Shown: positions 1-9,440, numbered from the stretch's first letter. The stretch is 64,000 nt of DNA from an uncultured Gammaproteobacteria bacterium (GCA_958295465.1 OY282353.1:3649001-3713000); one strand, 5' to 3'. Made by a program: numbers and translations. Notes: generated by a model not told the origin, from the letters alone.

Positions 1-2
1 TG

Positions 3-3000
3 AGCGTGGCGGGCAGCGGCACGGCGACGGCGGTGGACTTCGCGGCGGTGGCGGACTTCGACATCGAGATCGCGGCGGGGGCGGCGAGCCGGGCCGGGAC
101 GTTCACGCTGACGCCGACGGACGACACGGAGGACGAGACGGACGAGACCATCACGGTGAGCGGCGCGTCGGGCGGCCTGATGGTGAACCCGGCCACGATC
201 AGCCTGACGGACAACGATGGCGCGCCGTCGCTGTCGATCGACTCGCCGAGCGTGACGGAGGGGGACAGCGGCTCGAAGAACCTGACGTTCACGGTGACCT
301 TGAGTCCGGCGAGCGGCCAGCAGGTGACGGTGGACTACGCCGACGCCGGGACCGGCACGGCCACTTCGGGGATGGACTACACGGCCATCACCGGCGACAC
401 CCTGACCTTCGCGGCGGGGACGACCAGCCGGACCTTCAACGTGTCGGTGACGGGCGACGTCCTGAACGAGGTGAATGAGACCGTCGTGGTGACCCTGAGC
501 GGCGCGACGAACGCGACGATCTCGACGGCGAGCGGGACGGGGACGGGGACGATCACGGACAATGACGGCGCGCCGACGCTGTCGATCGACTCGCCGAGCG
601 TGACGGAGGGGGACAGCGGCTCGAAGAACCTGGAGTTCACGGTGACCTTGAGCGCGGCGAGCGGCCGGCAAGTGACGGTGGCTTGGGCGGAGGGGACCGG
701 CGGCACGGCCACGTCCGGGACGGACTACACGGCCATCATCGGCGGGACATTGACCTTCACGGCGGGGACGACCAGCCGGACCTTCGACGTGTCGGTGACG
801 GGCGACGTCCTGGACGAGTCGAACGAAACCGTCGTGGTGACCCTGAGCGGCGCGACGAACGCGACGATCTCGACGGCGAGCGGGACGGGGACGATCACCG
901 ACGACGACGACGCCCCGACGCTGTCGATCGACTCGCCGAGCGTGACGGAGGGGGACAGTGGTTCGGCGAACCTGACGTTCACGGTGACGCTGAGCGCGGC
1001 GAGCGGCCGGCAGGCGACGGTGGACTGGGCGGAGGGGACGGGCGGCACCGCGACTTCGGGGACGGACTACACGGCGATCACCGGCGGCACGCTGACCTTC
1101 GCGGCGGGGACGACGAGCCGGACCTTCGACGTGTCGGTGACGGGCGACACGCTGGCCGAGTCGAACGAGACCGTCGTGGTGTCGCTGAGCAACGCGGCGA
1201 ACGCGACGATCTCGACGGCGACCGGGACGGGGACGATCACGAACGACGATGGGCCGGCGCTGTCGGTCGACTCGCCGAGCGTGACGGAGAGGGACAGTGG
1301 TTCGGCGAACCTGACGTTCACGGCGACGCTGAGCGCGGCGAGCGGCCAGCAGGTGACGGTGGACTGGGCGGAGGGGACCGGCGGCACCGCGACTTCCGGG
1401 ACGGACTACACGGCCATCACCGGCGGCACGCTGACGTTCGCGGCGGGGACGACGAGCCGGGCCTTCGACGTGTCGGTGACGGGCGACACCACGGACGAGG
1501 CGGACGAGACCGTCGTGGTGACGTTGAGCAACGCGGCGAACGCGATCATTGGGACGGCCACCGGCACGGGGACGATCACCGACGACGACGGGGCGCCGAC
1601 GGTTTCGATCGACTCACCGAGCGTGATGGAGGGGGACAGCGGTTCGGCGGACCTGACGTTCACGGTGACGCTGAGCGCGGCGAGCGGCAGGCAGGTGACG
1701 GTGGGCTACGCGGACGCGGGCACCGGCACCGCAACCTCGGGCGCCGACTACACGGCGATTCCCGCCGGGACGCTCACCTTCGCGCCGGGGACGACGAGCC
1801 AGACCATCGCCGTGACGGTGACCGGGGACGCGACGGACGAGGCGAACGAGACGGTGGTGGTGACGTTGAGCGCCCCGGTGAACGCGACCCTCGCCGCCGC
1901 CGCCGGGACGGGGACAGTGACCAACGACGATGCGGACCTGCGGGTGGAGACGACCGGGCCGGGCACCACCACCCGCACGGTGAACGGGCACACGGTGACG
2001 ATGGTGGTGGTGGACGGCGTGCCGGCGGGGGTGGTGGTCCTCCTCCCGGTCGCGCTCGACCGGGACGTGGCGCTGCGCTTCGCCCCGCCCGCCCCCGGCG
2101 TGCCCTTCGAGAGCACCCGCTTCGGGCTCGGGGAAGACCCCGACCGGCGCACGGTGGTGGACGTGACCGCGCAGCCGGTCCCGTCCGGGGGGCTGGAGCT
2201 CTGCTTGCCGGTGGCCGCGTCCTTGCGCGCGGAGGCCGGGGAGCGGGGGTTGCGGCTGCTGCACTACGGCGAGGCCGGCTGGGCGCCGGTGGCGCGCTCG
2301 CGCGACGACGCGGCCCGCGGTCTGGTGTGCGCTTCCGGAGTGGCCGCGCTCTCCCCGTTCGCGGTGGGCTACGGCGACCTGGAGCCCACCTTCGCCGATG
2401 CGGCGGTCGCACCGCAGCGCTACCGGGAAGGGACGGAGATTGCCCCCCTCGTCCTGCCGGCGGCCACCGGCGGCGACGGGCCGCTCGCCTATGCGCTCGC
2501 GCCGGCCTTGCCCGAGGGGCTCGAGTACACCGCCCCGGCTGATGCCACGAGCGGCGGCACCCTCACCGGCACCCCCACCGTGCCCGCGCAAGCCGCCGCC
2601 TGGACCCTGACCGCCACCGACGCCGACGGCGACACCAAGACGCTCACCTTCACCATCGAGGTGGCGCCGGACGTGTCGAACCTGATGCCGAGCTTCGGCG
2701 ATGCACAGGTGCCGCCGCAACGCTACGTGCAGGACCTGGAGATTGATCCTCTCGTCCTGCCTGCGGCCACCGGCGGCGACGGGCCGCTCGCCTATACGCT
2801 CGCGCCGGCCTTGCCCGATGGGCTCGAGTACACCGCCCCTGCCGATGCGAGGAGCGGCGGCACTCTCGCCGGCACGCCCACCGTGCCCGCGCAAGCCGCC
2901 GCCTGGACCCTGACCGCCACCGACGCCGACGGCGATACCGCGACGCTCACCTTCACCGTCGAAGTGGCGCCAGACCTGGCGCCGAGCTTCGGCGATGCAC

Positions 3001-5000
3001 AGGTGGCGCCGCAACGCTACGTGCAGGACCTGGAGATTGACCCCCTCGCCCTGCCGGCGGCGACGGGCGGCAACGGGCCGCTCGCCTATGCGCTCGCGCC
3101 GGCCTTGCCCGAGGGGCTCGAGTACACCGCCCCGACCGATGCCACGAGCGGCGGCGCCCTCGCCGGCACGCCCACCGTGCCCGCGCAAGCCGCCGCCTGG
3201 ACCCTGACCGCCACCGACGCCGACGGCGATACCGCGACGCTCACCTTCACCGTCGAAGTGGCGCCAGACCTGGCGCCGAGCTTCGGCGATGCACAGGTGG
3301 CGCCGCAACGCTACGTGCAGGACCTGGAGATTGACCCCCTCGTCCTGCCGGCGGCCACCGGCGGCGACGGGCCGCTCGCCTATGCGCTCGCGCCGGCCTG
3401 GCCCGAGGGGCTCGAGTACACCGCCCCGGCCGATGCGACGAGCGGCGGCACCCTCGCCGGCACGCCCACCGTGCCCGCGCAAGCCGCCGCCTGGACCCTG
3501 ACCGCCACCGACGCCGACGGCGATACCGCGACGCTCACCTTCACCGTCGAGGTGCTGGACCGCCTGCGGGTGCGCCTGAAGGGCGTCAACGAAGCCCTCC
3601 TGCCCGACCTCTCCCGGGCGATGACCGCGAGCACGATGGACGCGGTGAGCGGGCGCATCGGGCAGGCGCTCTCCGGGGACGGGGCCGGCGCCCACGGCGC
3701 GATGGCCCCCGCGGACGTGCTCACGGGGTTCGCCGGCCTCCTCCAGGCCAACGAGCAGGCCCTCGAGGACGGCACGTGGTCGTGGAAGCAGGGGCTCGCC
3801 GGGCGGCGCTTCGCCCTCGCGCTCTCCGGGGACGGCCCCGCCACGGGCGCCGGGGCGCGCGTGACCGCCTGGGGCGCGGGTGATTACCGGAGCCTGTCAG
3901 ACGGCGACGGTAGCGGGGTGGACTGGGACGGCCACCTGTTCGGCGCGCACCTGGGGATGGACACCCGCTTCGGGGCCGGGGGACTGGCCGGACTCGCACT
4001 CTCGGTGAGCAAGGGGCGCTTCGACTACACCGACACGTCCGCCGAAGCCCTCGGCAAGACGGTCAAGGGCGAGTACGAGAGCCGGATGACGAGCGCGCAT
4101 CCCTACGTGGGGTGGGCATGGCCGGCGGGGACGCACGCCTGGGCGTCGCTCGGCTACGGCCGGGGCGACGTCACCCTCACCGACGGCGAGGCGGGCCGGC
4201 ACACGAGCGACAGCACGTTGCGCAGCGCCGCGGCGGGCGGGAGCGTGCGGGTGCTCTCGGGCGAGGGGCCGGGGGTCTTCGGCCCGGTGACCGTGGACCT
4301 CAAGGGCGAGGCGTGGACGACGCGGCTCGCCGTCGAGGACAACGGCGAGCGCATCGCGGGGCTTGCGGTCAGGACCCACCGGCTGCGGGTGGCGGCCGAA
4401 GGCGCGCGGGCGTTCGCGTTGGGCGGGGGCGCGGCGTTCACGCCCTCGGTGGAACTGGGGATGCGCCTCGACGGGGGCGACGGCGAGACCGGGGCGGGGG
4501 TGGAGCTCGGGGGCGGGCTGGACTACGCGCACCCGGCCCTGGGCCTGAGCGCGGACGTGGCGGGCCGGGTGCTGCTCGCGCACGAGGGCGCGACGGAGGA
4601 CTGGAGCGTGGGCGGGGCGGTGCGGCTGGAACCGGCCTCGGGCCGGGGGCCGTCGTTGCGTCTGGCGCCCTCGTATGGGGACACCGGAAGCGGCCTCTCG
4701 CGGCTGTGGGAGGGCGCCGGGGCCGGGAGCGGCGCCGGGGTCACCGGAGCCGGAACCACCGGCGCATCCCCGACTGCACGGCTGGACACCGAGATGGGCT
4801 ACGGCCTGGCGGCGTTCGCCGGGGTGCTGACCCCCTACGGCGGCCTTGGACTGTCCGAGGGCGGTGCGCGCGGCTACCGGCTGGGGGCGCGCTTCCTGCT
4901 CGGTCCGGCGTTCGAGCTGGACCTCGAAGGCGAGCGCCGGGAGAGCCGCACCGAGCGCGCCGGGCACGGCCTGATGCTGCGCGGGCGGGTGCGCTGGTAG
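3..5000 (+). CDS. Calx-beta / Ig-like repeat autotransporter, 5'-truncated by window
   Basis: A cell-surface or secreted adhesin-like protein of the type V (autotransporter) class. The frame is open at the left edge, so the true start lies upstream. Five near-identical Calx-beta repeats (each about 114 residues, motif SIDSPSVTEGDSGS) fill roughly nt 215-1930. A spacer domain follows, then four Ig-like (He_PIG type) repeats of 98-101 residues at nt 2395-3555. The last ~480 residues form an autotransporter beta-barrel ending in an aromatic residue (RGRVRW), the usual outer-membrane insertion signal. Calx-beta and Ig-like repeats are known for Ca2+ binding and adhesion; the ligand here is unknown. 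A degenerate second copy of its 3' half lies at 8.1-11.7 kb. Confidence 0.85.
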   Translation, partial: SVAGSGTATAVDFAAVADFDIEIAAGAASRAGTFTLTPTDDTEDETDETITVSGASGGLMVNPATISLTDNDGAPSLSIDSPSVTEGDSGSKNLTFTVTLSPASGQQVTVDYADAGTGTATSGMDYTAITGDTLTFAAGTTSRTFNVSVTGDVLNEVNETVVVTLSGATNATISTASGTGTGTITDNDGAPTLSIDSPSVTEGDSGSKNLEFTVTLSAASGRQVTVAWAEGTGGTATSGTDYTAIIGGTLTFTAGTTSRTFDVSVTGDVLDESNETVVVTLSGATNATISTASGTGTITDDDDAPTLSIDSPSVTEGDSGSANLTFTVTLSAASGRQATVDWAEGTGGTATSGTDYTAITGGTLTFAAGTTSRTFDVSVTGDTLAESNETVVVSLSNAANATISTATGTGTITNDDGPALSVDSPSVTERDSGSANLTFTATLSAASGQQVTVDWAEGTGGTATSGTDYTAITGGTLTFAAGTTSRAFDVSVTGDTTDEADETVVVTLSNAANAIIGTATGTGTITDDDGAPTVSIDSPSVMEGDSGSADLTFTVTLSAASGRQVTVGYADAGTGTATSGADYTAIPAGTLTFAPGTTSQTIAVTVTGDATDEANETVVVTLSAPVNATLAAAAGTGTVTNDDADLRVETTGPGTTTRTVNGHTVTMVVVDGVPAGVVVLLPVALDRDVALRFAPPAPGVPFESTRFGLGEDPDRRTVVDVTAQPVPSGGLELCLPVAASLRAEAGERGLRLLHYGEAGWAPVARSRDDAARGLVCASGVAALSPFAVGYGDLEPTFADAAVAPQRYREGTEIAPLVLPAATGGDGPLAYALAPALPEGLEYTAPADATSGGTLTGTPTVPAQAAAWTLTATDADGDTKTLTFTIEVAPDVSNLMPSFGDAQVPPQRYVQDLEIDPLVLPAATGGDGPLAYTLAPALPDGLEYTAPADARSGGTLAGTPTVPAQAAAWTLTATDADGDTATLTFTVEVAPDLAPSFGDAQVAPQRYVQDLEIDPLALPAATGGNGPLAYALAPALPEGLEYTAPTDATSGGALAGTPTVPAQAAAWTLTATDADGDTATLTFTVEVAPDLAPSFGDAQVAPQRYVQDLEIDPLVLPAATGGDGPLAYALAPAWPEGLEYTAPADATSGGTLAGTPTVPAQAAAWTLTATDADGDTATLTFTVEVLDRLRVRLKGVNEALLPDLSRAMTASTMDAVSGRIGQALSGDGAGAHGAMAPADVLTGFAGLLQANEQALEDGTWSWKQGLAGRRFALALSGDGPATGAGARVTAWGAGDYRSLSDGDGSGVDWDGHLFGAHLGMDTRFGAGGLAGLALSVSKGRFDYTDTSAEALGKTVKGEYESRMTSAHPYVGWAWPAGTHAWASLGYGRGDVTLTDGEAGRHTSDSTLRSAAAGGSVRVLSGEGPGVFGPVTVDLKGEAWTTRLAVEDNGERIAGLAVRTHRLRVAAEGARAFALGGGAAFTPSVELGMRLDGGDGETGAGVELGGGLDYAHPALGLSADVAGRVLLAHEGATEDWSVGGAVRLEPASGRGPSLRLAPSYGDTGSGLSRLWEGAGAGSGAGVTGAGTTGASPTARLDTEMGYGLAAFAGVLTPYGGLGLSEGGARGYRLGARFLLGPAFELDLEGERRESRTERAGHGLMLRGRVRW
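215..1930 (+). repeat. Five tandem Calx-beta coding repeats (~339-348 bp)
   Basis: Units begin near 215, 563, 908, 1249 and 1588 and each encodes one Calx-beta domain. They are far more alike in DNA than needed to conserve the fold, which suggests recent homogenisation or expansion. Confidence 0.85.
2395..3555 (+). repeat. Four tandem Ig-like coding repeats (294 bp)
   Basis: Units start near 2398, 2701, 2995 and 3289; units 2-4 are spaced exactly 294 bp (98 codons) and the first is 9 bp longer. Each encodes an He_PIG-like domain with the shared segment PALPEGLEYTAP. Confidence 0.85.
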
Positions 5001-5111
5001 GCGGCCCGTCCCGGGGAGGCGCATCCTGACGGACGCGGGCGTCTCGCCCGGCGCGTCGGCGGCTGATTCGGGACCACTCCACCGGGTGATCGGCGCGGAC
5101 GGACCTTTCCC

Positions 5112-5276
5112 ATGAAGCAGATCGTTGCGACGAAGGAGCCCATCGCGGTCCGGCCGGATCTGCCGACCTTCAGCTCCAAGGGCTGCGACCTCCTGTCCCC
5201 GGTGTATCACGGGGTCGGGCGGTTGACCTCCAACATGTCGAAAAGATGGCGCTTTTCCCTCCGGGCTCGTCTTTGA
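5112..5276 (+). CDS. Possible 54-residue ORF of unknown function
   Basis: A short open frame starting MKQIVATKEP and ending just before the promoter of the next gene. There is no clear ribosome binding site and no recognised domain, and its end overlaps the -35 element of the downstream gene. It may be a remnant or non-coding. The rest of 5001-5272 holds nothing else I can support. Confidence 0.2.
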   Translation: MKQIVATKEPIAVRPDLPTFSSKGCDLLSPVYHGVGRLTSNMSKRWRFSLRARL

Positions 5277-5301
5277 CGGCCTCCGAGGCGGGGGCTATGG
5301 T
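5273..5301 (+). promoter_or_regulatory. Sigma-70-type promoter on the start of the AAA/nuclease gene
   Basis: TTGACG (5273-5278), 17-bp spacer, TATGGT (5296-5301). The expected transcription start falls at or next to the ATG at 5308, so the mRNA would be leaderless or nearly so. Confidence 0.55.
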
Positions 5302-5307
5302 GCGCCC

Positions 5308-6855
5308 ATGACGAGGCGCAAGCTGCCCATCGGTATCCAGACCTTCCGCACGATCCGTGAGGAAGGGTGTTACTACGTGGACAAGACAGCCTACGCACGG
5401 CGCCTGGTGGAGGAGGGCACCCACTATTTCCTGTCACGTCCGCGGCGTTTCGGCAAGAGCCTGTTCGTGGACACCCTGAAGGAGTTGTTCGAGGGTAACG
5501 AGCCGCTGTTCGAGGGATTGGACGTCCACGACCGCTGGGACTGGTCCGTCCGCCATCCGGTCGTGCGGCTCGACTTCAGCGCCGGTGACTTCAACGACCC
5601 GGACTACCTGCGCGAAGACGTGGGGGCGCAGCTCGATGCCGTCGAAGAAGGCGCCGGCATCGAATCCCGTTACTCCAGCGGCCCGGCCCGCTTCCGCCGC
5701 CTGCTCGCCACGCTGCACGAGCGTACGGGACAGCGGGTGGTGGTCCTGGTCGACGAGTACGACAGGCCGATCCTGGATGCCCTGGGGAAGCCGGAGCTGG
5801 CGCGCGCCAACCGTGACTCGCTACGCGGACTGTACTCGGCCATCAAGGCCAGCGACGCGCACGTCAGGTTCACGCTGCTCACGGGGGTGAGCAAGTTCTC
5901 CAAGGTGGGCATCTTCTCCGGCCTGAACAACCTCATCGACATTACGCTGGACCCGGCGTACTCCGCCATCTGCGGCTACACGGAACGGGACCTGGACACC
6001 GTGTTCGCGCCGGAGCTCCCGGGCCTGGATCGCGACGAGATCCGCCGTTGGTACAACGGCTATGGCTGGCGGGGCAAGGAGAAGGTCTACAACCCTTTCG
6101 ACATCCTGCTCCTCTTCCGGCAGCGCGAGTTCAAGGCCCACTGGTTCGAGACCGGGACGCCGAGGTTCCTCATCGACACCCTGCTGCGCCGCCGCGTCGC
6201 CTCCCCGGAGCTGGACGGCATGATGGGCACCGACGCCCTGCTGTCCGCCTTCGACGTGGACGAGATGGCCACCGAGGCGCTGCTGTTCCAGACCGGCTAC
6301 CTGACGATCGCCGGCGAAGAGGACTTCGACGGCGAGACCCTCTACCGGCTGGAGTATCCGAACCGCGAGGTGCGCCAGAGCCTGAACGGAAGCCTGCTCC
6401 GGGCCATGACGCCGGAGGGGTCGCACCGGACGAAGGACCACCTTCGCCTCCGCCAACTGCTGCGGGAGAACGATTTCGACGGGCTGGATGCACTGTTCCG
6501 GTCGTTCTTCGCCGGCATCCCCTACCAGTGGCATACGAAGAACGACATCGCCCGCTACGAGGGCTACTACGCGAGCGTGTTCTACTCCTGGTTCGCCGCC
6601 GCGGGTCTGGACGTGCGGGTGGAAGACAGCACCAGCCGCGGGCGGCTGGACATGGCGGTGTTATTCAATGATCAGGTCTACCTGTTCGAGCTCAAGACGG
6701 TGGGGAAGGAGCCGGAGGGGACCGCGATGGCGCAGCTCGAGGAGAAGGGCTATGCCGACAAGTACCGCCGTCTCGGGCAGCCGATCCATCTGGTCGGGGT
6801 GGAGTTCAGCCGGGAGGAACGCAACGTCGCCGCATTCGCGGCAGAGCGCGCCTGA
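5308..6855 (+). CDS. AAA-ATPase-like / PD-(D/E)XK nuclease fusion protein
   Basis: 515 residues with the usual two-domain order of this family: an N-terminal AAA-ATPase-like domain (PF09820 type) and a C-terminal PD-(D/E)XK nuclease-like domain (DUF1703/PDDEXK_9 type). The P-loop reads RPRRFGKS (Lys50) and the Walker B segment VVVLVDEYD lies near residue 144. The nuclease core shows GRLDMAVLF (about 444) followed by YLFELK (about 461). Members are abundant, often multicopy, in symbionts and repeat-rich genomes; their role is not established, with mobile-element or defence functions proposed. The ATG at 5308 directly follows a promoter. It has no operon partner. Confidence 0.85.
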   Translation: MTRRKLPIGIQTFRTIREEGCYYVDKTAYARRLVEEGTHYFLSRPRRFGKSLFVDTLKELFEGNEPLFEGLDVHDRWDWSVRHPVVRLDFSAGDFNDPDYLREDVGAQLDAVEEGAGIESRYSSGPARFRRLLATLHERTGQRVVVLVDEYDRPILDALGKPELARANRDSLRGLYSAIKASDAHVRFTLLTGVSKFSKVGIFSGLNNLIDITLDPAYSAICGYTERDLDTVFAPELPGLDRDEIRRWYNGYGWRGKEKVYNPFDILLLFRQREFKAHWFETGTPRFLIDTLLRRRVASPELDGMMGTDALLSAFDVDEMATEALLFQTGYLTIAGEEDFDGETLYRLEYPNREVRQSLNGSLLRAMTPEGSHRTKDHLRLRQLLRENDFDGLDALFRSFFAGIPYQWHTKNDIARYEGYYASVFYSWFAAAGLDVRVEDSTSRGRLDMAVLFNDQVYLFELKTVGKEPEGTAMAQLEEKGYADKYRRLGQPIHLVGVEFSREERNVAAFAAERA

Positions 6856-7129
6856 GCCTCGCCGCCGCCCCTCCTTGCCGCCGCGTTCCTTCCCGGGACG
6901 CTTGACCCCGGCGCAGCCTGCAACCGCCCATGCCATGAAATCGCGCAACTCGTCAATGGTGCGCAGCCGTTCGACGTCGAGTCTCGAGATCATCCTCCGA
7001 TGATCCCGAAACCCCCTCGGTCAGGCTCACCTCTGGTGGGATTCGCACCACCCCTTCAGGCTCATGTCTCATGGGACAAGACTGCCTGCGGTGTTATCCT
7101 CTCCAGAGCCCGCGCACCGGAGCGCCGCC
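6856..7129. other. Intergenic, no gene recognised
   Basis: About 270 bp. A minus-strand stretch around 6915-6993 reads MISRLDVERLRTIDELRDF and looks like a protein fragment, but I cannot assign a family. Nothing else is supported. Confidence 0.4.
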
Positions 7130-7330
7130 GTGACGTCCGATACGATTGCGCTTGTCATCACCATCATCGGCACGGGTATCGCGCTCGGTGTACTCATCGT
7201 CCCGAATCTGAGAGAGCTCCGCCGCGACATCGGCGGGATTCATCGCGACATCGGAGACCTTCGCGAGCGGATGGCCCGGCTGGAAGGGTTGTTCGAAGGC
7301 TTCACGCGCCGCGAGTCCCCGAACGCGTAG
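7130..7330 (+). CDS. Small single-pass membrane protein with coiled-coil tail, unknown function
   Basis: 66 residues from a GTG start at 7130 (VTSDTIALVITIIGTGIAL). An N-terminal transmembrane helix of about 20 residues is followed by an amphipathic, heptad-like segment (LRELRRDIGGIHRDIGDLRERMARLEGL). Short TM plus coiled-coil proteins of this layout are common hypothetical proteins. An upstream ATG at 7064 would add 22 non-hydrophobic residues and is less likely. No neighbour suggests a function. Confidence 0.5.
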   Translation: MTSDTIALVITIIGTGIALGVLIVPNLRELRRDIGGIHRDIGDLRERMARLEGLFEGFTRRESPNA

Positions 7331-7476
7331 CGCCCCTCGTCACCATCCTCCGAACAGATGCAGGGCGGAAGCGCGTGTTGCGGCGCTGGAGGCGTTCATC
7401 GGCGGGAAGCGGGGCTGAGGCAATTGCTTCGAGTCGCGCACCGTCGACGGAGTCCCGCAATGGCGCGGAAGCGCGG

Positions 7477-7581
7477 TTCCAGCGATGCCCCTCGACGGAC
7501 CGCCGCCGCTTCTCCGCCCGGCCTGCCGAATGACTGCTGCGTAAGTTCCAGTGATGCCCCTCGACGGACCGCCGCCGCTTC
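7477..7581. repeat. 36-bp direct repeat, two copies 69 bp apart
   Basis: 7477-7512 and 7546-7581 are identical except for one C/T difference (CCAGCGATGCCCC versus CCAGTGATGCCCC). The 33 bp between the copies are unrelated. Confidence 0.75.
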
Positions 7582-7679
7582 GGCTACCCCTTACGCGCCG
7601 GAGTACCGGCGCCCGCACTGGTCGGTCGTTGGATTGGCGCCGTACCGCGGTGTCGCCAAACACGGGGACATCACCGTCG

Positions 7680-7707
7680 GTAGGGGCGACGCATGCGTCG
7701 CCCCTAC
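7680..7707. repeat. 28-bp perfect palindrome (REP-like)
   Basis: GTAGGGGCGACGCA followed directly by its exact reverse complement. It can form a long cruciform or RNA hairpin. There is no T-run, so a REP/RAYT-type intergenic element is likelier than an intrinsic terminator. Confidence 0.6.
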
Positions 7708-7929
7708 AGCATCGTTCCGGGCCGGGCTATCTTTCTGCGGCGCAGACTCCCAGATCGGAAAACAAGTTAGCCCATCTTTACCACTGCGAGCCGCGATTGG
7801 GTGGGGATTCGTCGCGATTTCGCCGATTTTCGCGTGTAGGTGATTGATGTGTCGTCGAGGAAGCAGATGTAGTGCCATATAACGTATTTGATGTCTTGCG
7901 CCTGACCCGCCCCCCGCTACCGTGTGTGC

Positions 7930-8075
7930 ATGTTCATCCGGCGCACCCGTACCCGCAGCATCGGCGAGTCCTTCACCTTCCGCCTCGTGCGCTCCGAGCG
8001 CATCGGCTCGAAGGTGCGCCAACGCACCTTGCTCAACCTGGGACGACACTTCGACGTCGCACCAAGCGAATGGCC
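7930..8075 (+). pseudogene. IS1634-family transposase, N-terminal fragment
   Basis: About 48 residues starting MFIRRTRTRSIGESFTFRLV and containing KVRQRTLLNLGRHFDV, a hallmark opening of IS1634-type (IS4-superfamily) transposases. The reading frame then runs straight into autotransporter sequence near 8075, so all catalytic residues are missing. It marks the left border of the dead autotransporter copy. Confidence 0.65.
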
Positions 8076-8579
8076 GGCGACGCGCTCGACGAGGCGAACG
8101 AGACGGTGGTGGTGACGTTGAGCGCCCCGGTGAACGCGACCCTCGCCGCCGCGAGCGGGACCGGGACGATTGCCAACGACGACGATGCGGCCCTGCGGGT
8201 GGAGACGGGCGGGCCGGGCACCACCACGCGCACGGTGAACGGGCACACGGTGACGGTGGTGGTGGGCGACGGCGTGCCGGCGGGGGTGGTTGGTCATCCT
8301 CCCGGTCGCGCTCGACCGGGACTTGGTGCTGCGCTTCGCCTCGCCCGCCCCCGGCGTGCCCTTCGAGAGCGCCCGCTTCGGGCTCGGGGAAGACCCCGAC
8401 CGGCGCACGGTGGTGGACGTGGCCGCGCAGCCCGTCCCGTCCGGGGGCGTGGAGCTCTGCCTGCCGGTGGTCGCGGCCTTGCGCGCGGAGGCCGGGGAGC
8501 GGGGGCTGCGGCTGCTGCACTACGGCGCGAGCGGCTGGGCGGCGGTGGCGCGCTCGCGCGACGACGCGGCCCGCGGTCT
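8076..8579 (+). pseudogene. Autotransporter duplicate, 5' segment (frameshifted)
   Basis: Matches 1824-2327 of the intact gene: end of the last Calx-beta repeat plus the spacer domain. Relative to that copy there is one extra base near 8291 (GGTGGTTGGTC against GGTGGTGGTC), which splits the frame into 8076-8290 and 8290-8579. The segment ends at the IS66 insertion point. Together with 11109-11669 it is one broken gene. Confidence 0.8.
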
Positions 8580-8666
8580 GTAAGCGCCCGGAGAAGTACG
8601 TAATTCCATAGCTGTGTGGCTCGTGCCACGGTGCACCCTCCAATGTCCTGTGGGAGGGTGACAGTG

Positions 8667-9011
8667 ATGGCTCAGGCGAGAGCCCACTCAAGGGCGCGTC
8701 CCAAGGCGCGCGACCGATTCTGGCTCGACCATCTGCGCGCCTGTCGTGAACAACGACAGACGCTGAAAGCCTATGCACAGGAGCACGGGCTGTCGGTCAG
8801 CGCACTGTACAACGCGCACTCGACGCTCAAGCGCCGTGGTGTGCTTACCGAGCCGGCCCCGGCGGCGCCCACCTTCGTGCCGGTGCACCTGTCCACGGGC
8901 AGCGCCGCGTTTCGGGTGCATCTGCCCAACGGCGTCGTCGTCGAGGTCCCCGCCCACGCCGAGAACGCGGCCTGCGCCACGGTGCTCGATTGCGCGAGCC
9001 GGCTGTCATGA
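8667..9011 (+). CDS. tnpA: IS66 accessory protein TnpA
   Basis: 114 residues from ATG 8667, eight bases after GGAGGG; an in-frame start at 8616 has no such site. The N-terminal half has a helix-turn-helix-like segment typical of IS66 OrfA (FWLDHLRACREQRQTLKAYA, then GLSVSALYNAHSTLKRRG), which binds DNA. IS66 needs TnpA and TnpB with the transposase for efficient movement. Its stop overlaps the tnpB start in an ATGA. Confidence 0.85.
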   Translation: MAQARAHSRARPKARDRFWLDHLRACREQRQTLKAYAQEHGLSVSALYNAHSTLKRRGVLTEPAPAAPTFVPVHLSTGSAAFRVHLPNGVVVEVPAHAENAACATVLDCASRLS

Positions 9012-9364
9012 TTCGTCCGCCGAACGAGGGCATCGACGTGTGGCTGTGCGTCGAGCCGGTCGACTTCAGGAAGCAGATGACAGGACTCGCCGCGCTGGTG
9101 CAGGACACCTTGGCGATGGACCCGTTCTCGACCCAGTTGTTCGTGTTCACCAATCGCCGGCGCACCCAGTGCCGGATTCTGTATTGGGAGCGGTGCGGAT
9201 TCGTGCTGTGGCAAAAGCGCCTGGAACGTGCGCGCTTCGCCTGGCCGCGCCGCGCCGACGCGGTGGTCAGCCTCAGCGGGGCACAACTGAACTTCCTGCT
9301 CGACGGCTACGACCTGTGGCGCATGCGCCCGCATCAGCACTTGCACTACGCCTCAATGTACTGA
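9008..9364 (+). CDS. tnpB: IS66 Orf2-like protein TnpB
   Basis: 118 residues with the diagnostic IS66 Orf2 motifs: WLCVEPVDFRKQMTGLAALV near the N-terminus, then LFVFTNRRRTQCRILYWERCG and FVLWQKRLERARF. ATG 9008 overlaps the tnpA stop by 4 bp, so the two are translationally coupled. The molecular role is not defined, but the protein is required for IS66 transposition. Confidence 0.9.
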   Translation: MIRPPNEGIDVWLCVEPVDFRKQMTGLAALVQDTLAMDPFSTQLFVFTNRRRTQCRILYWERCGFVLWQKRLERARFAWPRRADAVVSLSGAQLNFLLDGYDLWRMRPHQHLHYASMY

Positions 9365-9440
9365 CGGTCATAAGGTGCACTGATCGCACCATAAGAACAT
9401 CTGATCACGCGACGTGTCGCGAGTCATTATTCTATGGTTC

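Larger units (their letters stand above)
7331..7929. other. Gene-free, repeat-bearing spacer
   Basis: About 600 bp without a convincing gene. It contains a 36-bp direct repeat (7477-7512, 7546-7581), a 28-bp perfect palindrome (7680-7707), and a lower-GC stretch at 7750-7880 that may be the outer end of the IS1634-type fragment beginning at 7930. Confidence 0.5.

Noticed and set aside
1614-3695. Minus-strand frame of 693 codons inside the autotransporter gene
   Set aside because: Produced by repeat structure and high GC; composition Gly/Arg-rich with no recognisable domain.
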